A DNA stretch of 6,814 nt from contig CAZJPS010000064.1 of the NCBI GenBank assembly GCA_964548055.1, positions 1-6,814 on the forward strand, given 5' to 3'. Each line of letters begins with the position of its first letter. Positions within the stretch are counted from its first letter, which is position 1. The stretch is from CAZJPS01 sp964548055. Lineage in GTDB: Bacteria; Patescibacteriota; Gracilibacteria; Peribacterales; Peribacteraceae. Under the pieces are notes generated by a model, which had not been told where the DNA came from, did no database searches, and was given only the letters and a program-made list of their open reading frames with translations. This document shows, piece by piece, positions 1 through 5,234 of the stretch. A program made the position numbers and the translations under genes.

Positions 1-2
1 GA

Positions 3-563
3 GATGAGCACAGCGATGATGGATCCGTGGATGAAAGTGCCCAGAATGCACGCCTCCAAATGGACAAGCGTATGCGCAAATTCCAGGCGCTCACATCAGC
101 ATTACCGGCTCCGTCCCTCTTTATGGCGAATAGTGGTCAGCGTGTTCCTGTCACGGGGGAACCAGAGCTTGACCTACTGCTTGTGGGCTGGGGAAGCACG
201 AAGGGGACAGTGCTGGATGTGTTCGATAGTCCTGAATTGCTTGGCAAAAATGTAGGCTATTTGCACTACTCGTACCTGTGGCCACTGCGCACGGAGCGGT
301 TTGAACGACTTGCAGGGGAAGCCAAAAAAGTGGTGCTCATCGAACAGAATTATCAAGGTCAGCTAGGAATGCTTCTGCGCCAACAATGCGGCGTACATAT
401 CCCCGAACGAATTCTGAAATACGATGGTCGTCCGTTCTTTTACGATGAATTAGTAGAATCTATCAGTCATCATCTTGATCCAAAGAAAAAAAAGAAAGCT
501 TCGAAAACGAAAGTGAAAGATCTCCCCCATTCCGAAATGCTTGGTAACGAACCTAATTCATAA
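3..563 (+). CDS. korA: 2-oxoacid:ferredoxin oxidoreductase, alpha subunit, 3' part only
   Basis: This is the C-terminal part (187 residues) of the alpha subunit of a 2-oxoacid:ferredoxin oxidoreductase. The enzyme oxidatively decarboxylates a 2-oxoacid to its acyl-CoA in the cytoplasm and passes electrons to ferredoxin. The frame is open from the left edge, so the start lies outside the window; the GTG at 27 is an internal Val. Family motifs are visible in order: an acidic DEHSDDG stretch followed by an Arg/Met-Asp-Lys-Arg segment, LDLLLVGWGSTKG of the transketolase C-terminal-like domain, the LWPLR segment, and VVLIEQNYQGQLGMLLRQ followed by KYDGRPF. The last 25 or so residues are a Lys-rich tail (PKKKKKASKTK) beyond the usual family end. 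The matching beta subunit lies at 1595, separated by an SLH gene. Substrate (2-oxoglutarate, pyruvate or branched-chain oxoacid) cannot be told from this fragment; the symbol follows the KorA/KorB subunit architecture. Confidence 0.88.
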   Translation, partial: DEHSDDGSVDESAQNARLQMDKRMRKFQALTSALPAPSLFMANSGQRVPVTGEPELDLLLVGWGSTKGTVLDVFDSPELLGKNVGYLHYSYLWPLRTERFERLAGEAKKVVLIEQNYQGQLGMLLRQQCGVHIPERILKYDGRPFFYDELVESISHHLDPKKKKKASKTKVKDLPHSEMLGNEPNS

Positions 564-588
564 TCTATTTATTTTTTCTAGCTTCCTA

Positions 589-1587
589 ATGACTTTCATA
601 AAAAGCATCCTACTCATCGTTATCTTTTTGCCCACTGTAGCGTTCACTCGCGACTATGGTACATGGCCTTACCGTGATGTTCCCCGCGATCATGATAATT
701 CGCGTGCGATCGAGTACTTGAAGCAAGAGGGTATTATGTCTGGCTATCCTGACGGATCATTTGGACCTGATAGTATGGTGAATCGTGCTGAATTAATGAA
801 GATTCTTGTAGAATCAGTAGTTGGAACACCAGATGGCGCCTATGACCGTTCTTGTTTTCCTGACGTTAAAAAAGAAGATTGGTTTTCAATCTATGTATGT
901 ACTGCAGCGGACCGTGGATGGGTACAAGGATATCCAGATGGAAAATTTCGGCCGGAACGTACGGTGAATATGGTGGAAGCTTTGAAGATGATTGTAAAAG
1001 CCCATGAATATCCACTAGTAGCAGTAGAGAGCAACCCAGACGGGTACGATCGTAATGCTTGGTACGCTCAATTTGTAGCTACAGCTTTGGATAGAAGGCT
1101 GGTGGCATCTGAGACAATCTGGGGATATGACGGTGAAAAAATAGATTCGCCTCTTTCTCGTAAGCGTATAGCAGAGTTTCTCTACCGCAGCCTACTTGCA
1201 GACGCAAAACTAAGTTTTTCACTGGAAAGTGGATGTGATGTGCAAAAAGTAAAAAAGGTACAACTAGAATGGTATAACCTAAAAAAATATGGTAGTACAG
1301 CTACACTCGATTTTGATCTTCGGGGTATATACGATGATGGAACACTGTGCATGATAGGTACACATGCCAATCCATATGGGGATGTATCACCGCATTTCTA
1401 TTCACAACTACTCTTCTTACAAGATGCACCTGAGGGATACAGCCAAGTCCAAACAGCAGTTGTCAAAGATGGAAAAGTTTCATTGACGGGTGGTCACGAA
1501 ACAGCAGGATTAGGTCCAGACAAATGGGAACTCGATCTGGCTAGTAGTCGATTGCATCAGATTTCTGTTTCATCACCTAGCAACTAA
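589..1587 (+). CDS. Secreted SLH-domain protein with unknown C-terminal domain
   Basis: A 332-residue protein predicted to be exported and attached to the cell surface. Residues 1-20 form a hydrophobic signal peptide with one Lys, and this decides the ATG at 589 rather than the in-frame TTG at 541, which would add residues overlapping korA. SLH repeats are seen at about 27-75 (YRDVP, GYPDGSFGP, NRAELMKIL), 89-137 (CFPDV, GYPDGKFRPERTV, EALKMI) and, more degenerate, 157-203 (WYAQFVATAL, LSRKRIAEFLYRSL). SLH domains normally bind pyruvylated wall polysaccharide. C89 and C104 bracket the start of repeat 2 and probably form a disulfide; C216 and C254 may form another. Residues of about 205-332 resemble no family I know. 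No Shine-Dalgarno sequence precedes the start; the leader is T-rich. A CATAAT at 559-564 could be an internal -10 but has no convincing -35. The location between korA and korB is unusual. Confidence 0.88.
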   Translation: MTFIKSILLIVIFLPTVAFTRDYGTWPYRDVPRDHDNSRAIEYLKQEGIMSGYPDGSFGPDSMVNRAELMKILVESVVGTPDGAYDRSCFPDVKKEDWFSIYVCTAADRGWVQGYPDGKFRPERTVNMVEALKMIVKAHEYPLVAVESNPDGYDRNAWYAQFVATALDRRLVASETIWGYDGEKIDSPLSRKRIAEFLYRSLLADAKLSFSLESGCDVQKVKKVQLEWYNLKKYGSTATLDFDLRGIYDDGTLCMIGTHANPYGDVSPHFYSQLLFLQDAPEGYSQVQTAVVKDGKVSLTGGHETAGLGPDKWELDLASSRLHQISVSSPSN

Positions 1588-1594
1588 TTGATTC

Positions 1595-2503
1595 ATGACG
1601 ATCCCTTTACAATCCAACGGCTCGTTAGCAGGACCCAACATGCACGATTATTTCTGTGAAAATAAATGCACGTGGTGCGATGGATGTGGAGATTACGGAA
1701 TTTGGACTGCCGCTAAGCGCGCGCTCGTAGAGCTTGGAATCCATCCATGGCAAGTACTCCTGTGTTACGACGTTGGTTGTCATGGCAATGGATCGGATAA
1801 GCTCCTTGGGTACCGCTTCCACGGTCTCCATGGCCGCGTAATCCCCTTTGCCGCGGGTGCAAAGCTTGCAAACACCAAAGTACCTGTGATCGCGTTTGGA
1901 GGTGATGGCGCTAGCTTTTCTGAAGGAATTGGGCACTTGGTACATGGCATTCGCAGCAACTACCCCATCACGTTCGTTCTGCACAATAATGCCAACTACG
2001 GTCTCACGACTGGTCAGGCAAGTTCTCTCACATGGCAGGATCAGAAGATGAACACAGCTCCTAACGGAATTCCAGAACATACGCTCAATTCCATGGATTT
2101 CGTGTTCTCGCTGGAACCCACATTCGTCGCGCGCGGATTTAGCGGCAATATTCCGCAGCTTACGAAGATCTTCAAATCAGCCATCGAGCACCAAAAACAT
2201 GGCTTTGCGTTTGTGGACGTGTTGCAGGCGTGTCCAACCTATAACCATTTTGCGACGCACGAGTACTTAATGGAGAAGTGTTACGATGCGAACGAGGAAG
2301 GCCACGATCCACATTGCACCCTCTCCAAAGCACGAACACTTGCCATGAGTACGTCAAAAAAAATTGCGACAGGCATCTTGTATCAAACAGAAGATGTCCC
2401 CAGTTTTTACGATCGATTAGTGCCAAGGCAGGGGAAAGAGACTCAGTGCGTAGATGAGGTTTCGAAGGTGGATGTGAGTGGGTTGTGGGCAGAGTATGTA
2501 TAA
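1595..2503 (+). CDS. korB: 2-oxoacid:ferredoxin oxidoreductase, beta subunit
   Basis: A 302-residue thiamine-diphosphate-binding beta subunit, the partner of the alpha subunit ending at 563. The thiamine-binding signature starts at GDG (103-105) and ends in NNANYGLTTGQ (131-141). The family WCxGCG motif is WCDGCGDYGI at 27-36. C28, C31, C62 (VGCHG) and C213 (QACPTYN) have the same mutual spacing as the four [4Fe-4S] ligands I recall from the Sulfolobus enzyme (12, 15, 46, 197), so cluster binding looks intact. FHGLHGRVIPFAAGAKLAN at 75-93 is also typical. The start at 1595 lies 7 bases after the SLH stop without a Shine-Dalgarno sequence. The in-frame ATG at 1640 (Met16) is a credible alternative because it gives the N-terminal length of the Sulfolobus subunit. 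The family assignment is firm; 2-oxoglutarate versus pyruvate specificity is not settled. Confidence 0.93.
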   Translation: MTIPLQSNGSLAGPNMHDYFCENKCTWCDGCGDYGIWTAAKRALVELGIHPWQVLLCYDVGCHGNGSDKLLGYRFHGLHGRVIPFAAGAKLANTKVPVIAFGGDGASFSEGIGHLVHGIRSNYPITFVLHNNANYGLTTGQASSLTWQDQKMNTAPNGIPEHTLNSMDFVFSLEPTFVARGFSGNIPQLTKIFKSAIEHQKHGFAFVDVLQACPTYNHFATHEYLMEKCYDANEEGHDPHCTLSKARTLAMSTSKKIATGILYQTEDVPSFYDRLVPRQGKETQCVDEVSKVDVSGLWAEYV

Positions 2504-2537
2504 ACCTCAATATTTGCCCTTATAGATACGAAAAAAT

Positions 2538-2561
2538 CCGTTCTGGATTGGTCCAGAACGG
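2538..2561. repeat. Perfect 24-base inverted repeat between korB and trmD
   Basis: Two 10-base arms (CCGTTCTGGA and TCCAGAACGG) surround a TTGG loop, giving a stable hairpin in DNA or RNA. There is no T-run downstream on the plus strand, so it is not a standard terminator for korB. On the minus strand the hairpin is followed by ATTTTTT, which fits a terminator, but no minus-strand gene is nearby. It ends 2 bases before the proposed trmD -10 box, so an operator role, or a plus-strand terminator without a U-tract, is equally possible. Confidence 0.75.
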
Positions 2562-2569
2562 GCTATCAT
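2541..2569 (+). promoter_or_regulatory. Candidate promoter of trmD, giving a leaderless mRNA
   Basis: TATCAT at 2564-2569 matches a -10 box in five of six positions and lies so that transcription would start at or next to the A of the trmD ATG (2576). The -35 position at 17-base spacing (TTCTGG at 2541-2546) is poor and falls inside the inverted repeat, so an activator or a repressor may act there. The same TATNAT, six bases, ATG arrangement precedes the glycosyltransferase gene at 5235. Confidence 0.45.
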
Positions 2570-2575
2570 GAGCCT

Positions 2576-3220
2576 ATGAAAATTGATGTTCTGACGCTCT
2601 TCCCAGCCATGTTCCAAGGCCCGCTAACAGAAAGCATTTTGCAACGTGCGCAGGATCAGAAATTACTGGAAGTGAATTTTCATGATCTGCGAAAGTGGGG
2701 CCTCAGCAATTATCATCAAGTCGACGATAGTCCGTACGGTGGAGGAGCAGGCATGGTGATGCGCCCAGATGCGATTGTGCCGGCATTAGAAGAAGTGAGT
2801 AAAGATGCGAAGCCGCACCGGATTTACTTTTCGCCACGCGGGAAAAAACTAACGCAGACGAGAGTGGAGAGGCTTTCTAAAAAGAAACATCTTGTTCTCC
2901 TCTGCGGAAGATACGAAGGCGTAGATCAACGTGTGATTGATGGATGGATTGATGAAGAGATTTCGATTGGTGATTACGTTCTTACAGGCGGTGAGTTGCC
3001 TGCGATGGTATTGATCGACGCTGTAGCTCGCCACATTCCAGGAGTGCTAGGAAAAGAGGAATCGGCCATGGAGGAAAGTTTTTCCAAGAAGTTAAACCGC
3101 AAAAAAGAATATCCGCATTACACGCGCCCAGAGGAATTTAGAGGAATGAAAGTGCCGGATGTTCTACTTGGCGGCCATCATGCGAAGATTGAAGAATGGA
3201 GAAGAGAACAATTGGGGTAG
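2576..3220 (+). CDS. trmD: tRNA (guanine-N1-)-methyltransferase TrmD
   Basis: A cytoplasmic SPOUT-class enzyme that uses S-adenosylmethionine to make m1G37 in tRNAs reading CNN-type codons, preventing +1 frameshifting. The signatures are intact: MKIDVLTLFPAMF at the N-terminus, DSPYGGGAGMVM (51-62), CGRYEGVDQRV (110-120), SIGDYVLTGGELPAM of the trefoil knot (130-144), RHIPGVLG (152-159) and PHYTRPEEFRGMKVPDVLLGGHHAKIEEWR (180-209). Two oddities stand out. Aligned by hand to E. coli TrmD, the catalytic Asp169 in SATEDSF corresponds to Glu167 in SAMEESF. The protein has 214 residues instead of about 240-255 and stops right after the IEEWR helix, lacking the usual RTxxRRPxLL tail. Arg154 of E. 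coli is kept as Arg152. There is no Shine-Dalgarno sequence; a leaderless promoter is proposed. The 3' end is repeated beyond the N gap. Confidence 0.95.
   Translation: MKIDVLTLFPAMFQGPLTESILQRAQDQKLLEVNFHDLRKWGLSNYHQVDDSPYGGGAGMVMRPDAIVPALEEVSKDAKPHRIYFSPRGKKLTQTRVERLSKKKHLVLLCGRYEGVDQRVIDGWIDEEISIGDYVLTGGELPAMVLIDAVARHIPGVLGKEESAMEESFSKKLNRKKEYPHYTRPEEFRGMKVPDVLLGGHHAKIEEWRREQLG
3164..3201 (+). repeat. 38-base direct repeat in the trmD 3' end, copy 1
   Basis: These 38 bases encode the LLGGHHAKIEEW segment of TrmD and are identical to 3305-3342 on the other side of the N gap. Past the repeat the two copies share 12 of 19 bases up to a stop in the same place, then diverge completely. The arrangement looks like an unmerged contig overlap or two strain variants rather than a functional repeat. 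Confidence 0.97.
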
Positions 3221-3242
3221 AAGTTTCAAATGATGAAGTTTC

Positions 3243-3291
3243 ACCGTTCAAGAAAATAGAAAGGGGATAAAAGGGATAACGGTATTTTTTT
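3243..3291 (+). terminator. Weak candidate terminator after trmD copy 1
   Basis: ACCGTT at 3243-3248 can pair with AACGGT at 3278-3283, followed by A and seven Ts (3285-3291). The loop of 29 bases is long and the stem short, so this is a weak candidate. The rest of 3221-3294 is A/G-rich and holds a 9-base direct repeat, GAAGTTTCA at 3220-3228 and 3235-3243. I see no gene in this stretch. Confidence 0.25.
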
Positions 3292-3294
3292 AAA

Positions 3295-3304
3295 NNNNNN
3301 NNNN
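3295..3304. other. Assembly gap (10 Ns)
   Basis: Ten consecutive Ns mark a scaffold join of unknown true size. The sequence resumes inside trmD homology, so the join was probably made with an unmerged overlap. Confidence 0.99.
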
Positions 3305-3342
3305 CTACTTGGCGGCCATCATGCGAAGATTGAAGAATGGAG
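3305..3342 (+). repeat. 38-base direct repeat in the trmD 3' end, copy 2
   Basis: Identical to 3164-3201, with an offset of 141 bases in the scaffold as written; it begins at the first base after the Ns. Confidence 0.97.
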
Positions 3343-3361
3343 GAAAAGCCAATTGCTGTAG
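3305..3361 (+). pseudogene. Second copy of the trmD 3' end (fragment)
   Basis: The frame from 3305 to the TAG at 3359-3361 encodes 18 residues, LLGGHHAKIEEWR followed by KSQLL, matching the C-terminus of the upstream TrmD (which ends REQLG). Its first 38 bases are identical to 3164-3201. It has no start and cannot be a separate gene. It is probably the end of trmD as it stands in the second contig, five bases before the DUF167 gene, and hence the true trmD junction in at least one strain. Both versions stop at the same position, which argues that the short TrmD C-terminus is real in this lineage. Confidence 0.8.
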
Positions 3362-3366
3362 TTTTT

Positions 3367-3639
3367 ATGCTTTCATCTTTCAAAGAAATATTGCGACGAG
3401 AGGGTTCCGTTACGTTATCTGTGCGTGCTCGTCCTGGAGCATCTAAAACACAAATAAAAGATGTACTAAGAGATGGCAGTGTGAAGATCGATATTGCGGC
3501 AATTCCAGAAGATAATGCAGCCAATGAAGAACTGGTGAAATTTTTGGCAAAGCAATTTGCGGTGTCACGTTCGAATGTTTCGATTCTTTCTGGAGCTATA
3601 GCGCGAGTGAAACTTATACGCATATATCAAAATCTGTAA
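3367..3639 (+). CDS. DUF167 / YggU-family small protein
   Basis: A 90-residue cytoplasmic protein of the DUF167 (YggU) family, whose biochemical role is unknown. The family pattern is clear: a beta strand with LSVRARPGASKTQI (residues 17-30), DGSVKIDIAAIPEDNAANEELVKFLAK (36-62), then VSRSNVSILSGAIARVKLIRI (65-85). I chose the ATG at 3367 because it lies 5 bases after the trmD-like stop at 3361. The in-frame ATG at 3337 would add ten residues that overlap the trmD 3' end in another frame and match nothing in the family. Neither start has a good Shine-Dalgarno sequence, and TTTTT precedes 3367. The gene is probably cotranscribed with trmD. Its stop codon lies inside the left arm of the hairpin that separates it from the convergent SLH gene. 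Confidence 0.85.
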   Translation: MLSSFKEILRREGSVTLSVRARPGASKTQIKDVLRDGSVKIDIAAIPEDNAANEELVKFLAKQFAVSRSNVSILSGAIARVKLIRIYQNL

Positions 3640-3665
3640 TGGAGAGAGTCTCTCCATTACAGATT
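3631..3665. terminator. Long perfect hairpin, likely bidirectional terminator
   Basis: Two exactly complementary 17-base arms (3631-3647 and 3649-3665) flank one central G, so the practical loop is AGT. The hairpin fills the gap between the DUF167 gene, whose TAA (3637-3639) lies in the left arm, and the convergent SLH gene ending at 3679. There is no strong T-run: GATTCTTCATT follows on the plus strand and GATTTTGAT on the minus strand. The position between convergent genes still makes bidirectional termination the best reading. Confidence 0.75.
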
Positions 3666-3678
3666 CTTCATTCACAAT

Positions 3679-4353
3679 TTACCGAATATTTTCAAAATTA
3701 GCACTTGGCTTTGTAGTATCGGCAACTTTTAAACGATAGACCATTTCGGCAATTTCTCCGCGCGTGATGGGCTGAGTGAAACGAGTGATAGTTTTTGGGA
3801 TTGCGCGTAATTCTGACAGGCGTTGTGCGTACACGACATACCAACGTTCATCTGTTCCATCTCCATCCCTCCGAACATCAATACTCATTACATTAGCAAC
3901 AATTTTTGCTGCTTCTGCAAAAGTAATTACTTTCTGCGGGCGAAATGTACCATCGCTATACCCGTTCACAATGCCATGAATGATTGCTTCGCACACATCT
4001 TGTGCATACCAGGATGTTCTTGGCACATCGCGGAAAAATACGCGCGAATCGGCACGCTCTGGAAAGTTCGTTTTCAAGCAATCATTCGAACGCCCACTTA
4101 TAAAAAATGGGTTTGTAAGAAGTGATACGAATTCAGAGCGAGTCATGCGTTTTGCAGGCTGGAATGTGCCATCGAGGTATCCTTTTAGGACATTGGCCTT
4201 CCTAAGGTATTCAATTGCATCGAAGTTAGCGTGCGTACCGGGAACATCGGTAAACGGCTGCTTGCGGAAGGGCTGCTGGGAAATAGCAAGCGCGCTGCTT
4301 ACCGTGCACGCGGATGCAACTACTATTGCTAAGCGAATAAAAAAGGGGCGCAT
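3679..4353 (-). CDS. Secreted protein made of three SLH repeats
   Basis: A 224-residue exported protein that is almost entirely SLH repeats. The signal peptide spans residues 1-23 (RL followed by AIVVASACTVSSALA, cleavage after ALA). Repeats lie at about 33-79 (FTDVP, GYLDGTFQPAKRMTRSEF), 107-153 (FRDVPRTSWY, GYSDGTFRPQKVITFAEAAKIV) and 170-208 (RWYVVYAQRL, PITRGEIAEMVYRL). Three repeats are the usual unit for binding secondary cell-wall polysaccharide. C92 and C121 flank the start of repeat 2, as C89 and C104 do in the SLH protein at 589, and may form a disulfide. No effector domain follows, so it may be a structural or adaptor surface protein. C16 lies in a poor lipobox (ASAC), so I favour ordinary signal cleavage. 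The start has no Shine-Dalgarno sequence but seven Ts upstream. Confidence 0.9.
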   Translation of the reverse strand: MRPFFIRLAIVVASACTVSSALAISQQPFRKQPFTDVPGTHANFDAIEYLRKANVLKGYLDGTFQPAKRMTRSEFVSLLTNPFFISGRSNDCLKTNFPERADSRVFFRDVPRTSWYAQDVCEAIIHGIVNGYSDGTFRPQKVITFAEAAKIVANVMSIDVRRDGDGTDERWYVVYAQRLSELRAIPKTITRFTQPITRGEIAEMVYRLKVADTTKPSANFENIR

Positions 4354-4387
4354 AAAAAAATGGGGAAATCAGGACTCTATGACGCGA

Positions 4388-4416
4388 ATGATAAGAAATC
4401 CTTACCAGTCTTTCAC
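4388..4416 (-). promoter_or_regulatory. Candidate promoter for the SLH gene at 3679-4353
   Basis: Read on the minus strand, GTGAAA (4416-4411) and TATCAT (4393-4388) are separated by 17 bases, matching four of six and five of six consensus positions. Transcription would begin near 4381, leaving a leader of about 28 bases. The element sits in the 76-base gap after the DsbA-like gene, so the SLH gene may be transcribed separately from it. Confidence 0.4.
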
Positions 4417-4429
4417 TTGTGCAAAAGCA

Positions 4430-5173
4430 CTATCGTGCCCGTTGCTTTGTTTCTATCCAACCACGCAGATCTGGATACCACGGAAGCCCGATTCTTTTTT
4501 CTGTATCTATGGCGAAAGTGGGCACAAGCGTTATGCCTTCATTTTGTAGCATTTGCTTTTGATTCTCCAGCATGTTCTGCGTGCTCTTATTTGTTAGACA
4601 GCTGTTTAATAATTGTTGATCAAGACCGAACGTGTTTAGGAGCGCGTTTATTCCAGCAGCAGTCCGCTTTGAAAGTGAAAAAAGTGCATGATGAACTAAA
4701 AGACCTTTTGCCTGGATTGCGCTGCAATACACAGAAGCGGCTTCTGAGAAAGAATCCGGATATTTTTGAAGCGGTACCAGAATAATGCGAACCCGAAGAG
4801 AGCCACTGTGAATGAAATCATGCTGCAATCGAGGGAACTGCTCTTCCATAAAATTTTGGCAGTAATCACATGCATGGTTTGTGTACACGGTTAAGAGTAG
4901 TGGTGCTTCTGCCTTTCCAATTTCCAAAAAGCCTTCAGGCGTTACACGCTCGTACAGAGAGTAGCCACTGCCTGTTTGCATACCCATGTCCATTGCAGAA
5001 GAAGATGTAACTGCTACATCCCCGTTTTCTAGCGGACCTTCTGGTAAATATTCGGCCGAAGATGAACTGAGGGAAGATACTTCTTTGCGAAGCCCTCCTA
5101 ATTTTTCATACGGTCCCTGAATGCATGAGCTGAGAAGAGGGAGAGCCAAGAGGATGAGAGCACGCGTACGCAC
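4430..5173 (-). CDS. DsbA-like thiol:disulfide oxidoreductase lipoprotein
   Basis: A 247-residue predicted lipoprotein of the thioredoxin fold, DsbA type. Residues 1-17 are a lipoprotein signal with lipobox LSSC, so C17 would be lipidated and the protein anchored on the outer face of the membrane. A Ser- and Gly-rich linker (about 18-75) precedes the catalytic domain. The active-site motif is C102-D-Y-C105 after VYTNHA, and the cis-Pro loop is VPTFAI with P218, both standard for DsbA and BdbD proteins. C150 and C192 lie in the helical insertion and may form a second disulfide. The start is GTG at 5173, chosen because it begins directly with the signal peptide. It probably oxidises or isomerises exported proteins; both SLH proteins in this window carry cysteine pairs. 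No membrane partner of DsbB or VKOR type is visible here. Confidence 0.88.
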   Translation of the reverse strand: MRTRALILLALPLLSSCIQGPYEKLGGLRKEVSSLSSSSAEYLPEGPLENGDVAVTSSSAMDMGMQTGSGYSLYERVTPEGFLEIGKAEAPLLLTVYTNHACDYCQNFMEEQFPRLQHDFIHSGSLRVRIILVPLQKYPDSFSEAASVYCSAIQAKGLLVHHALFSLSKRTAAGINALLNTFGLDQQLLNSCLTNKSTQNMLENQKQMLQNEGITLVPTFAIDTEKRIGLPWYPDLRGWIETKQRAR

Positions 5174-5199
5174 AGGGCCGGAGGGTACCCCAACTTCAG

Positions 5200-5228
5200 C
5201 TGAGAGTCGAAGCGATGTTCGCTATGAT
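5200..5228 (+). promoter_or_regulatory. Candidate leaderless promoter of the TagA-family gene
   Basis: CTGAGA (5200-5205) and TATGAT (5223-5228) lie 17 bases apart, matching four of six and five of six consensus positions. With normal spacing, transcription begins at the A of the ATG at 5235, so the mRNA would be leaderless; no Shine-Dalgarno sequence is present. A small dyad, AGCGA-TGT-TCGCT at 5211-5223, abuts the -10 and could be an operator. The divergent DsbA-like gene starts 61 bases away. Confidence 0.5.
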
Positions 5229-5234
5229 GCATCT

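Noticed and set aside
541..588. Upstream TTG start of the first SLH gene
   Set aside because: It overlaps korA and would put 16 residues before a complete signal peptide that starts at the ATG at 589.
2568..2579. A tiny upstream frame (MSL, stop) whose TGA overlaps the trmD ATG
   Set aside because: Three codons within the proposed -10 region are likely chance; if the mRNA is leaderless they are not transcribed.
3164..3342. The duplicated 38 bases as attachment sites or a target-site duplication of a mobile element
   Set aside because: The repeat lies in coding sequence with no integrase or transposase nearby, and its edge coincides with an assembly gap, so an artefact or strain variation is more likely.
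3138..3623. A 161-codon minus-strand frame across the N gap
   Set aside because: It is read through the Ns and through the antisense strand of trmD and DUF167; the repeated peptide in it only mirrors the 38-base repeat.
4360..4785. A 141-codon open frame on the plus strand opposite the DsbA-like gene
   Set aside because: It lies almost wholly antisense to a gene with a clear CxxC, cis-Pro and lipobox, and its translation has no family features.
5121..5234. N-terminal extension of the TagA-family protein to 5121
   Set aside because: The extra 38 residues overlap the divergent DsbA-like start, are Arg-rich without family similarity, and precede a typical start MARITLLGIPID with its own -10 box.
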